Positions 44,330 through 55,919 of a DNA stretch of 64,000 bases are shown here, one piece after another. The DNA lies in contig OZ020303.1 in NCBI GenBank assembly GCA_963971305.1, positions 58,404,867-58,468,866 on the forward strand, in the 5' to 3' direction. Source of the stretch: Arcuatula senhousia (taxonomy: Eukaryota > Mollusca > Bivalvia > Mytilida > Mytilidae). The stretch's first letter is position 1. Each line of letters starts with the position of its first letter. The notes under the pieces were generated by a model. It searched no databases. It saw only the letters and a list, made by a program, of their open reading frames with translations, and was not told the origin of the DNA. A program made the translations under genes and the position numbers.

Positions 44330-45405
44330 CTATTACCCCTATCAGTGGTCATCTAACAACTTTGACCCAATGGAGACTTTTGAAGAGCCCAATGATCCAA
44401 GCAACAGCTTTTTCTTATGCAATATTTCCATACTATGAGGCACAACAAAATATTTTTGACATTTAGAGGTCCATAATCCCTCTAAAGGGACATCTGATCC
44501 AATGGAGACTATTGCAGAGCTAAATGAGCTGGAGGTTAAAGCAAGCAACATCTTTTCTTTATCTGCAATAGTTTTCATTCTATGGGACAAAAACACGAAA
44601 CAACGCATTTTTTTTCCTTTAAAGAACCGTAACACCTTTAAGGGATCATGTGACAATTTCGACTAAATGGAGACTATTGTATAGATCAATTGGCTGAAGT
44701 TTGAGCAATCAACAGCATTTTTTATAGGTCAAAACATATGCAGCTATTTTTTTCCTTTAAAGGGCCATGACCTCTATTAGGAGTCATCTGAATTTTTTTT
44801 TTTAATAAATGGAGACTACTAGAGTTAAATGAGCTGAGGGTTTAAGCTATAGGACAAAAACACATATAAAACGCAAATTTTGAAAGGTAAAAATTTCCTA
44901 TAAGGGGTGATCTGACATCTTCGATTAACAAGCTGAAGGTTTAAACAAGCAACAACATTTTTCTATATTCATTTCTTATAGGCCAGAAACATAATAAACG
45001 ACATGTTTACCCTCAAAGAACCATATCCGCTAGATGGAGTCATCACCAATGTGAACCAATGGAGAACTTTGTAAAGCTTTTGATGCAGAAGAAGGAAGGT
45101 TGCATCAAATTTTCTCTATCTCTTGTACTTTTGGATTTACAAGCCAAAACAGCAGCCGATCCGATCCCTTTGTCTATTTTTAGCAACGGTAGCCATGGTA
45201 TGTTGAAGGATCAAAACCAAAACTGCAACTTGAGCAATGCACTCTAAGGATCAATAACACCAAGTTTCATTAAATTCTTTTCGGTAGTTTCAGAGGAGAA
45301 GATTTTTGAAATATTGTTATATAACGGACGACAGACGATGACAAATGACGACGATGGATGGCAAGTGATGGCAATAGCTACCTTTGTCATTGGCAATGGC
45401 TAATA
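44330..45405 (-). mobile_element. Decayed element of the 155 bp-unit AGCTCACCTGG family, reverse orientation
   Basis: Diverged units carry TCAACTTTGACCCAATGGAGACT-like sequence, the reverse complement of AGTCTCCATAGGGTCAAAGTT in the element at 47833-49335. They are followed by TTTTTAGCAACGGTAG-type and ACGACAGACGATGACAAATG-type sequence matching that element's left part. The terminal CACCTGG motif is lost. Older than the 47.8 kb copy. Confidence 0.6.
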
Positions 45406-45439
45406 TTGACAGGTAGTCTAAAAATGTATCGTCAGCAAC

Positions 45440-45660
45440 GTGACGGGTGTTTTATAACAAACAGAAAGCACGTGAGTTTACTCTCAGTTTGAGTGCTTAA
45501 TGTGTAACTATGACGTGTCATGGTGTGATTCCCCCTTTTCGTATCCGTCTTTAAGTTGTCTTTTATATGTCTTCTGATTTTTGCCTTAGTCTTTTTCGGA
45601 CTATCGACATTCAACTTAGTACTCTTGCTTTTTCCAAATTACTCATATCTTTGTGTTACT
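45440..45660 (+). repeat. 3' end of the dispersed reverse-transcriptase element, truncated copy
   Basis: GTGACGGGTGTTTTATAACAA and CACGTGAGTTTACTCTCAGT match GACGGGTGTGCTATAACAAG and GAGTTCACTCTCAGT at 63724-63787. A CTTTTTCGGACTATCGACATTC tract follows, as in other copies. Confidence 0.55.
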
Positions 45661-46376
45661 ACTCAGAAGGAAAACTGCAGAAAAACATCATTTTAAAAAG
45701 CGATGGTTTCTTAATCTTGATGCTTTATTTTGTTTTGTTTTCAACTGGCAATGTAAAAGCTTCAATCATCAAATCATTTCCGCTAAGAAGAAGCAACAAC
45801 TGATTTAAGACATCGTGTCTCTTCTATCATAACAGATAAATCATGAAGCTTGCGTCATTAGATGATGGGGGCGTACTGTTCCTCATTGTGAAGTGATTAA
45901 AACCTATTAAAAATCTTAAATATTTTGACTAAGTTACATGAGTAGAGTTCATAAATTTGACTATAGTCAATGATTAACTATCATAAAGGTAACAACAATA
46001 ATGATTAATCTCACTGAGTTTTCTGGAAGAAATTTAAATAAAGGCAAAACAAGGCAAAGACTCACCGGAGAAGTTCAAGATTGCAATGGTTCTGACTCCC
46101 CTCTAGTAATATTATAATACTCATATAAAAAACTTTATTGTGATTCGTTAAAACGCAGCCATGTGACATGTGATATTCGCTGGGTCAACTGGTAATCGTT
46201 TGGTCGCATGGTAAGGTTGCCCTCCCGTGAGATTTTGCACGTGATCCCATGTTTTTTTTTCGACATTGTATGGGCTGGATTTTTCCAATGGCAAAATTTT
46301 AAAATACGTAACCGAAATATGTTTCAAAATTTGATATTTGAATTCTTTCATTTAAATATTCGATATAATATAACAG

Positions 46377-46511
46377 TTATCACCCTAGATGATATGTGAC
46401 CCGGCATTTCTTTTCCCTCGAAAAGAAAGGTCACCCTCGGGGCAAGCCCTCAGGCGACCTTTCTTTCTCGGGGAAAGAAAGCACCGGGTCACACACCAAC
46501 TAGGGTGATAA
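46377..46511. mobile_element. 135 bp foldback (palindromic) element, TTATCACCCTAG ends
   Basis: TTATCACCCTAG (46377-46388) is perfectly inverted at 46500-46511. Further pairing blocks move inwards: TGTGACCCGG with CCGGGTCACA, TTTCTTTTCCC with GGGGAAAGAAA, and AAAGGTCACC with CGACCTTTC. Nearly the whole unit can fold into one hairpin with a loop near 46445. It is GC-rich compared with its flanks. Confidence 0.8.
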
Positions 46512-47832
46512 TTGTATAAGGTGAGTTCACATATGATGTCTTCCGTAAAAATTCTTGAGTGAACACAAATCTGAGGAGTTACATCACCATGCGTATGCAA
46601 TTCGTATTTTTAGACGTGCACGTGATGCTCGGTCACGGAAATCTTGGTACGCCTCACAGGCTTAGATTTAACAGTATTTATTATATATGTAAGCCACTTA
46701 ACTTACAGTTCATTCTTTTGGCATTGAAGTTGCTTTGTGGAATACAATGCTGGTTTGAAATAAGTTTTCAATTGTGTTAAATTTGGGATTCTGACACAAG
46801 GAGAACCTAAAATCTGTATAGTGTCTACTAGAAAATTTAGTGCTATCAAAACTGTTGTAGCATTTTTTCTTTCAATACAAAGGGATTATTTGGTTTTCCA
46901 TTTTGTATTTATATATTCCTAAAATGTTTTCTTTTCTGGAACTCAAAAAAGATACAACAATATCACAAAAACAAAAATGCAAAACAATTGTTTAAAAGCT
47001 ATTTGATGGATTTCGTGATATGCTTACGTTAAACATTACGTCAAGAAAAATTACCCTCATTGACTGTATTATTGTGGTTGTGGTTTGTCATAAACCTAAA
47101 AAAAAATGATGTATCCAAGAAGATCTTATGGAAATATTTACCAGAATGGCGATGGTCATTTCGTGGCCTGTATTCCTAATGTTCGAGATACAAGAAAGTT
47201 TTAGTATAATTTAAGCAGAGGGCACTTTGACCACCGTGTTGTCGCATCAATTATTTTGCTGTCACCGTGTGGATGTTCTAGTCAGAACAAGGCAAAGGAG
47301 TTGATCACAACACATTAACGTTGAACGAATATTATCTGCAGTGTCGAAGAAATGAAATCCTTCTTTTCTTTTCATCACTGTATCCTGACTTGTCCGCCAG
47401 TCTTAAAAAATTAGGTCAGCGATACAGACTCTAAAGTCGTGTATTGTCATCACTTGGTGGCCATATACAGTAAGACACTCACTCATTTAGATGGTACGTA
47501 AGATGATCTAGATAACGCAGACGGCAAAGTTTTTAAAAAGTTCAACCAACAATACTTCACTTTTTTATGTAAAATACCGGTAGTTAATAATTCAACTTCA
47601 TTAGAAATATATGTTAAAAAGTAAAAAAATACAGCTAAAATTAAAATGAAAAGGGGAAAGTAGAACCCCATATCATAATCAACAACGTAACATTATTTAC
47701 CGTTATATAAGTAAGCCAAAACAATTTTTTGGGTTAAAAAAGTAAATGCACTAGAAAAATTTCTAAAATTACAGCATTGTTAACAGAATCATTTATTATA
47801 AGTATTGTACGTGTGATGGTGTGTCTCTTTTT
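46512..47832. other. Non-coding spacer
   Basis: TCACATATGATGTCTTCCGTAAAAATTCTTGAGTG at 46528-46562 is a small relic of the reverse-transcriptase family (compare 7760 and 56275). Otherwise nothing was recognised. Confidence 0.4.
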
Positions 47833-49335
47833 AGCTCACCTGGCCAAAGGCCATGTGAGCTATTGCCATCACTTGGCGTCCGTCGTCGTCGTCCGTCGTC
47901 GTCCGTCGTCGTCGTCGTCGTCGTTAACTTTTCTTCAAACTTCTTCTCCTCTGAAACGGCTGCACAGATTCAAACCAAATTTGGTCTGGTGGTACTTTAG
48001 GGTATCCCCCACAGAACTGATGTGGGGATTTTCGATTCGTCCAAAAACATGGCCGCTGTTGCTAAAAATAGACCAGGGGGGGTCAGACTACTGTTTTTGG
48101 CTTGTAAATCAAAAAGTATAAGAGATAGATGAAATCTGATGCCAAGCTACTGCTTCAGCATCAAAAGCTCTACAATAGTCTCCATTGAGTCGAAGTTGTC
48201 AGATGACCCCTTATGGGAGTTACGGCCCCTTAAAGGTGAAAAATAGCATTTTTTCATGTTTTTGGCCTATGGAATGAAAACTATTGCAGATAGAGAGAAG
48301 CTGTTGCTTGCTTAAATGTTCAGCTCATTTAGCTCTACAAAAGTCTCCATTAGGTCAAAGTTGTCAGATGACCCCTTATAGGGGTTATGGCCCCTTAAAG
48401 GCAAAAAATAGAGTTTTTGGCCTATAGAATGAAAACTATTGCAGATAGAGAAAAGCTGTTGCTTGCTTAAATGTTCAGCTCATTTAGCTCTACACAAGCC
48501 TCCATAGGGTCAAAGTTGTCAGATGACCCCTTATAGGGGTTACGGCCCCTTTAAGGCAAAAAATAGTGTTTTTGGCCTATAGAATGAAAACTATTGCAGA
48601 TAGAGAAAAGCTGTTGCTTGCTTAAATGTTCAGCTCATTTAGCTCTACAAAAGTCTCCATAGGGTCAAAGTTGTCAGATGACCCCTTATAGGGGTTATGG
48701 CCCCTTAAAGGCAAAAAATAGAGTTTTTGGCCTATAGAATGAAAACTATTGCAGATAGAGAAAAGCTGTTGCTTGCTTAAATGTTCAGCTCATTTAGCTC
48801 TACAAAAGTCTCCTATGGTCAAAGTTGTCAGATGACCCCCTATAGGGGTTACAGCCCCTTAAAGGCAAAAAATAGTGTTTTTGGCCTATGGAATGAAAAC
48901 TATTGCAGATAGAGAAAAGTTGTTGCTTGCTTAAATGTTCAGCTCATTTAGCTCTACAAAAGTTTCCATAGGGTCAAAGTTGCCAGATGACCCCTCATAG
49001 TGGTTACGGCCCCTTAAAGGCAAAAAATAGTGTTTTTGGCCTAAAGAAAGAAAACTTTTGCAGATAGAGAAAAGATGTTGGATGTTGCTTGCTTAAATGT
49101 TCAGCTTAATTAGCTCTACAAAATTCTTTTTAGGGTCGAAGTTGTCAGATGACCCCTTTAAGGGGTTATGGCCCTTTAAAGGTGAAAAATAGTGTTTTTT
49201 GCTTTGGAATGAAAACTATTGCAGATAGAGAAAAGCTTTTTATTGCTTAAACATTCAGCTCATTTAGCTATACAAAAGTCTTCAAAGGGTTGACATTAAG
49301 ACCAGGTGAGCGATTCAGGCTCCTGGGAGCCTCTT
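47833..49335 (+). mobile_element. AGCTCACCTGG-type element with seven tandem units of about 155 bp
   Basis: Starts TAGCTCACCTGGCC (about 47832) followed by a short hairpin with GGCCATGTGAGC and a (CGT)n tract (47877-47926). Ends GACCAGGTGAGCGATTCAGG with the hairpin GGCTCCTGGGAGCC (49287-49333). The ends are inverted over about 12 bp. The unit contains CAGCTCATTTAGCTCTACAA, then GTCAGATGACCCCTTATAGG, GGCCCCTTAAAGGCAAAAAA and TTGCAGATAGAGAAAAGCTG. Unit starts at 48321, 48476, 48631, 48786, 48940, 49102 and 49256 give spacings of mostly 154-155. Such ends are very common in bivalve genomes. No transposase. Confidence 0.85.
47877..47926 (+). repeat. (CGT)n-like microsatellite
   Basis: GTCGTCGTCGTCCGTCGTCG-type run near the left end of the tandem-unit element, a usual feature of this repeat family. 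Confidence 0.9.
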
Positions 49336-50304
49336 GTTTTCTATTTGCATCAGCAGCTATCTTTTATCTTTTGAGCACGCGAATCAGATCGTCACGAAAA
49401 AAAAATTGTTCATTATTAGCATTAGTTTACATAGTATAAATCCATCTCATTTTTTTCCCTTACCCTCTGCTGCCAATAATATTGCATAAAAATCACTTTT
49501 TATTTTTTTTAGGAAAAACACAACCACCCCTTTTCAAGTTAAATGGTCGGCCCCTAAGTATCATTTCAGTAAAACTGTGAAAATGGTATGGTAATTGATT
49601 TTGTTTTATGGAAGCTTAGAAGTCTGAACTTCTAATGGCAACAACTCACTTCCTCTAAATAACTCCTAACGTGACGAGGAACTTCACACATTTTATCTCA
49701 TTTATTTCAATTCTGTGTATTGATCAGACTTTCATTGATATTATTTTTGGTTTATCCACAAAATATTATAACGAATCACCATAAAATAATGATATCAATA
49801 TCAGAAAATACAAAACTATCATTGCAGATCAAGAATGGGATTGGAGATAGAATATGTTTTGTACAATAAAATCAAAAGTTGAGTTCTAGTTATCAAATCA
49901 AGAATGTAATATGCACCTTTTTTATTAATATTTTATGTGTTTTCCTGGAGACCGAATGTCTTTCTCCATAAGCAAATTCACAACTTGGAAATTTTGTCAG
50001 TTAAATGATTTTTCATTACTATACAAAAGTGCGTGAAGTATCGTTGGCTGCTTTCGTTGCAAAATTTGTATGATGTAAATAATATTTGACCAATTTAGTT
50101 TTACACGCTAAGACAAAGAAATAAAGCTATCATAATAGAAAAAAATAATATGTGGTTAAATTATATGTCAGCCATTACACAGTTGACTATAGGTCTGATA
50201 GCAATCGTATTTATTGTTGCTTTTGTTGTAGAAGAAAAGAAATACTCATAAAAAGAGTGTTACAGACTCGAATTCTAAACAGCAAAGGAAACAAAATACA
50301 ACAA
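49336..50304. other. AT-rich spacer, nothing recognised
   Basis: No exon or element boundary seen. Confidence 0.4.
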
Positions 50305-50309
50305 AAATC

Positions 50310-51090
50310 AGTAGCGGATCAAGGTGGGTGTTCCAGGGGTTGGATCAACCCCCCCCCTTTTCCTCCAAAAATTTTGTAATCAGTCGAGTTGCAACGAAGT
50401 TGAACTCGGCTATTTTTATGATGACGGTGGGCGACTGGGCGGGCGTCAACAATTGGTTTCAGGACCATAACTCAGAATGTTGTGAACCGATTTTAATGAA
50501 ACTTTAGGATATTGTTACATACCATAATAGAAGGAACCCTATTAATTTTGGTATAAATCCGTTTAAGGTCAAGGTCACAGCGACAGAAAAACGTTAGAAA
50601 ATTTCTTGAATTAGTGGTTTCCGGACCATAACTCAAAACCTTTTTAACCGATTATATTGAAACTTTGCTATATTGTTACATACTATAAGAAGAAGAACCT
50701 TATTGATTTTGGGATAAATCCGTTCAAGGTCAAGGTTACAGCGACTGAAAAATGTAAGAAAATGTCTTGAATAAGTGGTTTCCGGACCTTAACTCAAAAA
50801 GTTATCAACAAATTTTAATGAAACTTTGGTATATTGTTGCTAATTATAAGAGGAGGGATCTTATTGATTTGGGGTGATTTCATCGAAGGTCAAGTTCACA
50901 GCAGCAGAAAAACTTTGGGTTTTGGTTAATAAAATACGACAACTCGGCTTTGCATGTGGATATTGATTTTTTTCGTAAATTTACGGCAAAATTGGTCGTG
51001 GAACACCCCTCCTCCTCTTTGGTTCACAGTGGCCAGTATGTGGAACACACTACCCCCTTTTAAATCATTTCTGGATCCGCCCCTAAAAAT
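50310..51090. repeat. Possible GGATCCGCC-type MITE interrupted by another element
   Basis: The left part AGTAGCGGATCAAGG with a C-run (50310-50380) and the right part ending TTTCTGGATCCGCCCCTAAA (51068-51087) look like the two ends of the 18897-type MITE. The 568 bp element at 50382-50949 sits between them. They could also be two separate decayed MITEs. Confidence 0.45.
50382..50949 (+). mobile_element. 568 bp element with inverted AGYCGAGTTG ends and three tandem units of 161 bp
   Basis: Left end AGTCGAGTTG (50382-50391) and right end CAACTCGGCT (50940-50949) are inverted with one mismatch. Three units begin near 50455, 50616 and 50777 (GGTTTCCGGACCATAACTCA), giving a constant spacing of 161. 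Each carries GATTTTAATGAAACTTT, TATTGTTACATAC and AAGGTCAAGGTCACAGCGAC. The design parallels the elements at 16261 and 47833: short inverted ends plus tandem units and no coding. Confidence 0.75.
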
Positions 51091-51977
51091 TAAATTAATC
51101 GATGTAATTAAACAAAAAGAACACCACAAGCAGAAAATAATAGCTAACAACAGGCATGACAGGTGCATGATGATTAGCAACCAGAAACGTAAAAAAATAG
51201 GGGACGGTGCACTTACATGAGCGCGGTTACAGACCAATTTGGCGAAAATCTAAACGAAAATAACAAAATGTTAAAGGAAAGATAGATGCCAACCACAGCA
51301 TCTACATTTGTACTCCTTGGTTTCCGCGATTGTTTCTTGTGTAATCAAGGACAACTTTGCATTTTGCATTATCTCTAAAGAGGTGAATATATGATATAGT
51401 CTCAGTGCTGTATGTTTACTAGTAATGACTGGATTGACTCTTAGTGATTCTAAATCCAATTTTTCATCATTTATTATTCAGGTCATGGAGTCTTTGTTCC
51501 CTTGTGGTTTCTTATCATTGTTTTTCAGTGGCAAAACCCATTATGGTGATTATAAATAGAGGATGGATTATTGGGGAAAATATATTATTTACTATTCCTT
51601 GGTGTACAAAGCCATATTTATTCCGTGATAAAAGTGTCATATTACGATGACCATTGAGATTTATATATGTGCCTTTATAGATAAATCTATACGTAGAGCT
51701 CCGATATGCTTCTAAAAGATGTGACTTTTTGGAGGAAGCAATGGAAAAGGGTCGTTAAGATAAGAGCAGTGGTATAAATATTCTTTTAAAAGCATATTGA
51801 CTTATGGTCGTCTTGTTGCCTTGTCTTCCTGTCTGTTCAGTACTTTTTTTTCATTTCGGTTGAAAATTGTTTTGGAAGCAAATTTCAAGGACAAAATATA
51901 GTTCTACTGTAGAGTTCTACTGCATGGAAATGCTTTCATCTTATTAGCGATCAACCCATGTATTTCATATAATATAT
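51091..51977. other. Non-coding spacer, nothing recognised
   Basis: Open frames here (51271-51459, 51444-51650) have no domain or splice support. Confidence 0.4.
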
Positions 51978-52155
51978 ATGGTTCCCCAGTTCGGTATTTT
52001 GGGTTTTAATGTTCTATGCTCTTCATAATCATATAGTGTTTGGCATTTACAATATTTTAGTAGAGGGCCTCTCATGAGTCTTGACGAAACGCGCGTCAGG
52101 CGCCAGGGGTCAGGCGTAGCAAAATTTTCTGTCTGGAATTTTTGTCATTTTAATT
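51978..52155 (+). repeat. Solo retrozyme copy with a broken hammerhead
   Basis: Collinear with the 359 bp unit from TGGTTCCCCAGTTCGGTATT through TGTTCTATGCTCTTCATAAT to GTCAGGCGTAGCAAAATTTT and TGTCTGGAATTT. The core reads CTCATGA (G5 to C), stem II is shortened to GTCTTGAC, and a short duplication (GTCAGGCGCCAGGG) sits at the cleavage strand. It is predicted to be inactive. Confidence 0.8.
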
Positions 52156-52402
52156 CAAAATAATAAACACCGAGTTCAGCATTTGCTTCAAAGCTGATTG
52201 TTACAGTGCAGCTGTTATTTCTCCCAAGTTCTAATTTGTTCGGTTCTCTCGTTATGTATAGGCTCTTTTCTCATTGTGTTGGTTAAAAGTAGAACTCTGA
52301 CATAGTCCGAAGTACCTATAGACCAAATTCCCCGTTACCGTATCAAAAGTACTCGATGGATTTGCATTAGATGTTTATGTGTGAATTCTTAAACGGCGCT
52401 TG

Positions 52403-52735
52403 AAAACATTTTATCAACGGAGCCTCTTATTTTAGTCCATCTAGATATATCAACAGTTCCCTGAATCTGGAGACAAATCAACAGTTCCCTAAATGTGTAC
52501 CTATCATAGTTTTGAAGTTTAAACGTTCACAAAAAATGTGCGAATGGATTGAAAAAAGACCGTTAGACGGACTTTAAATGCGAAACGATGCGGGGCCCTC
52601 AATATAGTGTCGACATTCAAAAGGTTAATTTTTCATTAACAAAAAGAGAGTCATTAAAAAACCAAAGAACTTAAGAACATTTTATCAACGAAGCAACTAA
52701 TTTCTAGTTCATCTAGGCATATCAATAGTTCCCTA
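52403..52735 (+). repeat. Pair of about 60 bp direct repeats, 270 bp apart
   Basis: AACATTTTATCAACGGAGCC ... ATATCAACAGTTCCCT at about 52406-52462 recurs at about 52675-52733 with point differences. Local duplication, no function evident. Confidence 0.6.
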
Positions 52736-53019
52736 ATGAATGCTCTTAACTTGTCGTTCATATAAGTTCGCGCTATTGGGCTATTCTTTCGTTTTTTTTA
52801 TTGTAAGGTTTCCAGAGACATAAGACGAATTAGAAGGTTGTGAAAATACTAACTAGTAAAAAACATATTTTATACTTTTTTGTCCTTGAAACTTCGGATT
52901 GTAGAATACAAGATTGTTTAAATCACCAGGTTTCTTTCCTTGTACTGCACATGGTCGATATCGTAGACTGGATTTGGCTTTCTTGTTCGAACTGTTTTGG
53001 TTTTGAGTCCTTTTCCTTC

Positions 53020-53310
53020 AATACTTTTGCCTGTCCTAAGCCATGAATCTTTGACAATTCTTTAAATTTGTTTGTACTTGTCTTTTTGGTGTTTTCTTTT
53101 CCTTGTTTAAGAAGAGGTTCTATCTGTGACTATTTCAGGACTGGGTTTGAAGTATGCATTTTATTCAGACCATGGCGGCGAGCAGCACCTACTGGCCTCG
53201 TTGAAGGCTGCTGATGGTTGTCCATTGTGGTTTTTTTCTAAATTGCCGCTTGTTATGTTAGCTGTGTCGCGTACACTTATTCCAAATCTCATTAGTTTGT
53301 ATTTTGGGTT
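53020..53310 (-). repeat. Dispersed repeat, family 'GAGATGTGGAATAA', copy 3
   Basis: The reverse complement is collinear with 6030-6350 and 19600-19920: TGTGTCGCGTACACTTATTC, GGCGAGCAGCACCTACTGGC and AATCTCATTA. Confidence 0.65.
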
Positions 53311-54679
53311 TTGACCTTCCAATGTTTTGATTGAAATGTTGCTGATGAGAGACTACTCCTTGAAATATGCATATACAGCGTACCCAAATTACCTGTTTTT
53401 ATATAACATGTAGTTCTGGTATTTGTAAATATATATTTTTGTCTTTTCATCTACGTGTTATTATTTCTCGTTCATATCTCATGTTCAATAGTAAAATGTA
53501 CATGTATAGTTCATCTGAAAACCTATAGGATTGGGTACAAAATTATACTTCCATGCTTAAAATCATTTCATTAATTAGCAAGTACCAATCCTGGCAAACA
53601 TAAAATTCTACTTCATCCCGACATATCATGATCAACTTTTAAAACCTCTTCAATTCTTGTTAATATACGAACCATCGAGACTGATTGATACTTGTGTTGC
53701 TGTCTTGGTTATTTCCGGTTTTAATGCGCTTGGAATTAATTTCAAGGACACCGGTCCGGAAATCTAAACAATAGATCGAGTGTAATGCAAACTATTGTAG
53801 CATGTTATGCAAATAGAAATGGTCTAATACATTTATGCTTAACTAGTAAAAACATAAAAATTGTTTTGAGAACTTGTTTTTAGTTATTCATGACTTGATT
53901 TCCTATTGTACCAATTGGCTTGCTAACTGCGACCATTGGTCACATTTAAGACTCCGGCTTTTTGTTTTTCATTGTAGATTTTCAAATTGTCGTTTACTTG
54001 TAGGTGCATAAATTTCAATTGAGCATTATTATAGAATAACTGAAAGTCACATTCCAATCGCAAATGGCAGAAAGTGTAATTTTTAGAAGCGTTGAGTTTG
54101 GACCATAAAAAGAAATCTTTGCGAAATGGATTCTTAATTTCTTGTGTCTTTTACCATCGATACATTAGGAGCCATGTCTGATTAATGAAATTGGAACTAT
54201 GGACGAACGGGTCATTTTATTAGCAATTGAATAGTCCCTTGGCTGGACATAATTAGCCAGATGCATAAAGTCTATATTACATTTTACACTTGACCAGCTC
54301 GATGTCAAATGAAACTGTCATCAAGAATGGTTCCAATGGAAAAGCAATCAGTTTAAGCATTAAGGTTCCGTCGGATCAGAAAAGCAAGACGAATGTTACG
54401 TTGCTAACATGTTGAAATTTTCAGCCTCGATGAATTTATATAATATGTGTGGCTGTTGCTTTGGTTGTCCAGATTTATTAGAGATTTTCATTAATATTGG
54501 TATTTTTTATCTAAAAGAATGAGGAAAAATGTAGTTTGTTTAGCTTATGATATTTGAAGCTAAAACATGCAAAACATAACAATAAAAAACTAATGTGAAA
54601 TTGCTAACAGCACAGTATACATTTAGATGACAACCACAAATGTGCAGAACTGATAAAAGTATTAACATAGAATCGAAAA
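53311..54679. other. Non-coding spacer, nothing recognised
   Basis: AT-rich, no supported exon. Confidence 0.4.
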
Positions 54680-54709
54680 TTAAGAATGTTTTAAAAATTA
54701 TAAAAGATG

Positions 54710-54930
54710 TAGAATGAGTGTACATGACACAACATTCATAAAAGAATTAGAGGTACCAATGGGACATTCGAATTGACAAAGACAAAACCTGTGAACAGAA
54801 AAGAGGAAGAAATAGACAGTGCAAAAAAAACAAACACTTTTAAATCAACCGAAAATTAAGTCGTAACAAAGGTGATCTCCGGAAGAGTAGGCATATCTGT
54901 TCTCTGTTTGTTGCAGCAAACCCTTCGCGT
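54710..54930 (-). repeat. 3' end of the dispersed reverse-transcriptase element, truncated copy
   Basis: CCAATGGGACATTCGAATTG, AATCAACCGAAAATTAAGTCGTAACAA-like sequence and CTCCGGAAGAGTAGGC match 55955-56125. It overlaps the last codons of the open frame 54845-55288. Confidence 0.5.
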
Positions 54931-55288
54931 TACTATTGGCCAATTCAATTAAGAAATACCAACAGCGTTTCATTTCAAATTCAGTAAAGGAGGTTAAACA
55001 AACTTTATGACAAACATCTGTACCTATCTGAGATGCATACACTGAAAACTTTGTATCTGTAGAACGATCATCACATGATGCAGCAACGGAACTTTCAACA
55101 TTTGTAAAAGACAACATGCAGCAAGAAGCTTTTACTTTGGACGACTGGTCACCTTCTTTCAATTGCCGCCGTACAAAGATAAATTGTGAAGAATTTAAAG
55201 CGTATATATGGGTATCTAAAAATAATGGTTCACTATACTCTTTTTTCAACACTCGCAAGGGCACTTTGTTTTTTGTTTTCTCTGTCAT
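54845..55288 (-). CDS. Hypothetical 147-residue open frame, partly repeat-derived
   Basis: Starts MTEKTKNKVPLRVLKKEYSE in a reasonable ATG context and ends within a dispersed repeat (last about 25 residues). The first 110 residues have mixed, protein-like composition with several cysteines (KASCCMLSF, SVAASCDDRS, VCHKVCL) but no domain I recognise. It may be a small gene, an exon, or a chance frame in the non-reverse-transcriptase part of a retroelement. No promoter or splice evidence decides. Confidence 0.25.
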   Translation of the reverse strand: MTEKTKNKVPLRVLKKEYSEPLFLDTHIYALNSSQFIFVRRQLKEGDQSSKVKASCCMLSFTNVESSVAASCDDRSTDTKFSVYASQIGTDVCHKVCLTSFTEFEMKRCWYFLIELANSNAKGLLQQTENRYAYSSGDHLCYDLIFG

Positions 55289-55299
55289 GTTTGCCTAGC

Positions 55300-55919
55300 A
55301 CTTTGTTTTAATATTGTTTCTTGAGTATATTTGGCATTACTCGAATAAGATGGGAAATATCGTTGACACAGGCAATAAATCACCCAGCTTAAAATGTACA
55401 AGACATGACATGATCAAGACTGTTTCCAATTATTCTAACCCTTATTTACATAAACAGCAATTTGTCTCGAACCTTTATGAATATTCATGACACTTTATAA
55501 TTGCATGTTGCTATATGCAGATTTGAAGTCCATTGTCTATTCCTGGGGAGGAGGTTATTACGTGTGACATTTTTCATGATTTAGAATTCATTTCTAAGAG
55601 TATTAGCTCGTTAAAAATCCTTAATTTTCTGTAAAAACACCCATATATATTTTGAATTATACTACTAGTCTAGAAAACCAGAAAACTCTTACATCAGGTT
55701 GAAAGGCAGACTGGAGCTAAATTTAGATGTTAAGTTATTACAAAATTCCAAAAAACTAAAAGTGAGATTTACAAAACAGTAGACAGTTATAATGGGGTTA
55801 ATAATGTCATTGCACCACAATTAAACGTTCAGTTCACGGACTTTTCAAGCATGCGAGGGGGCAACTTTTTTGGTGATTGTCTGCGTGTCTGTGTGCACTC
55901 ATTTAAATTAGAATGATTC
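55300..55919. other. Non-coding spacer, nothing recognised
   Basis: AT-rich sequence between repeat copies. Confidence 0.4.
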
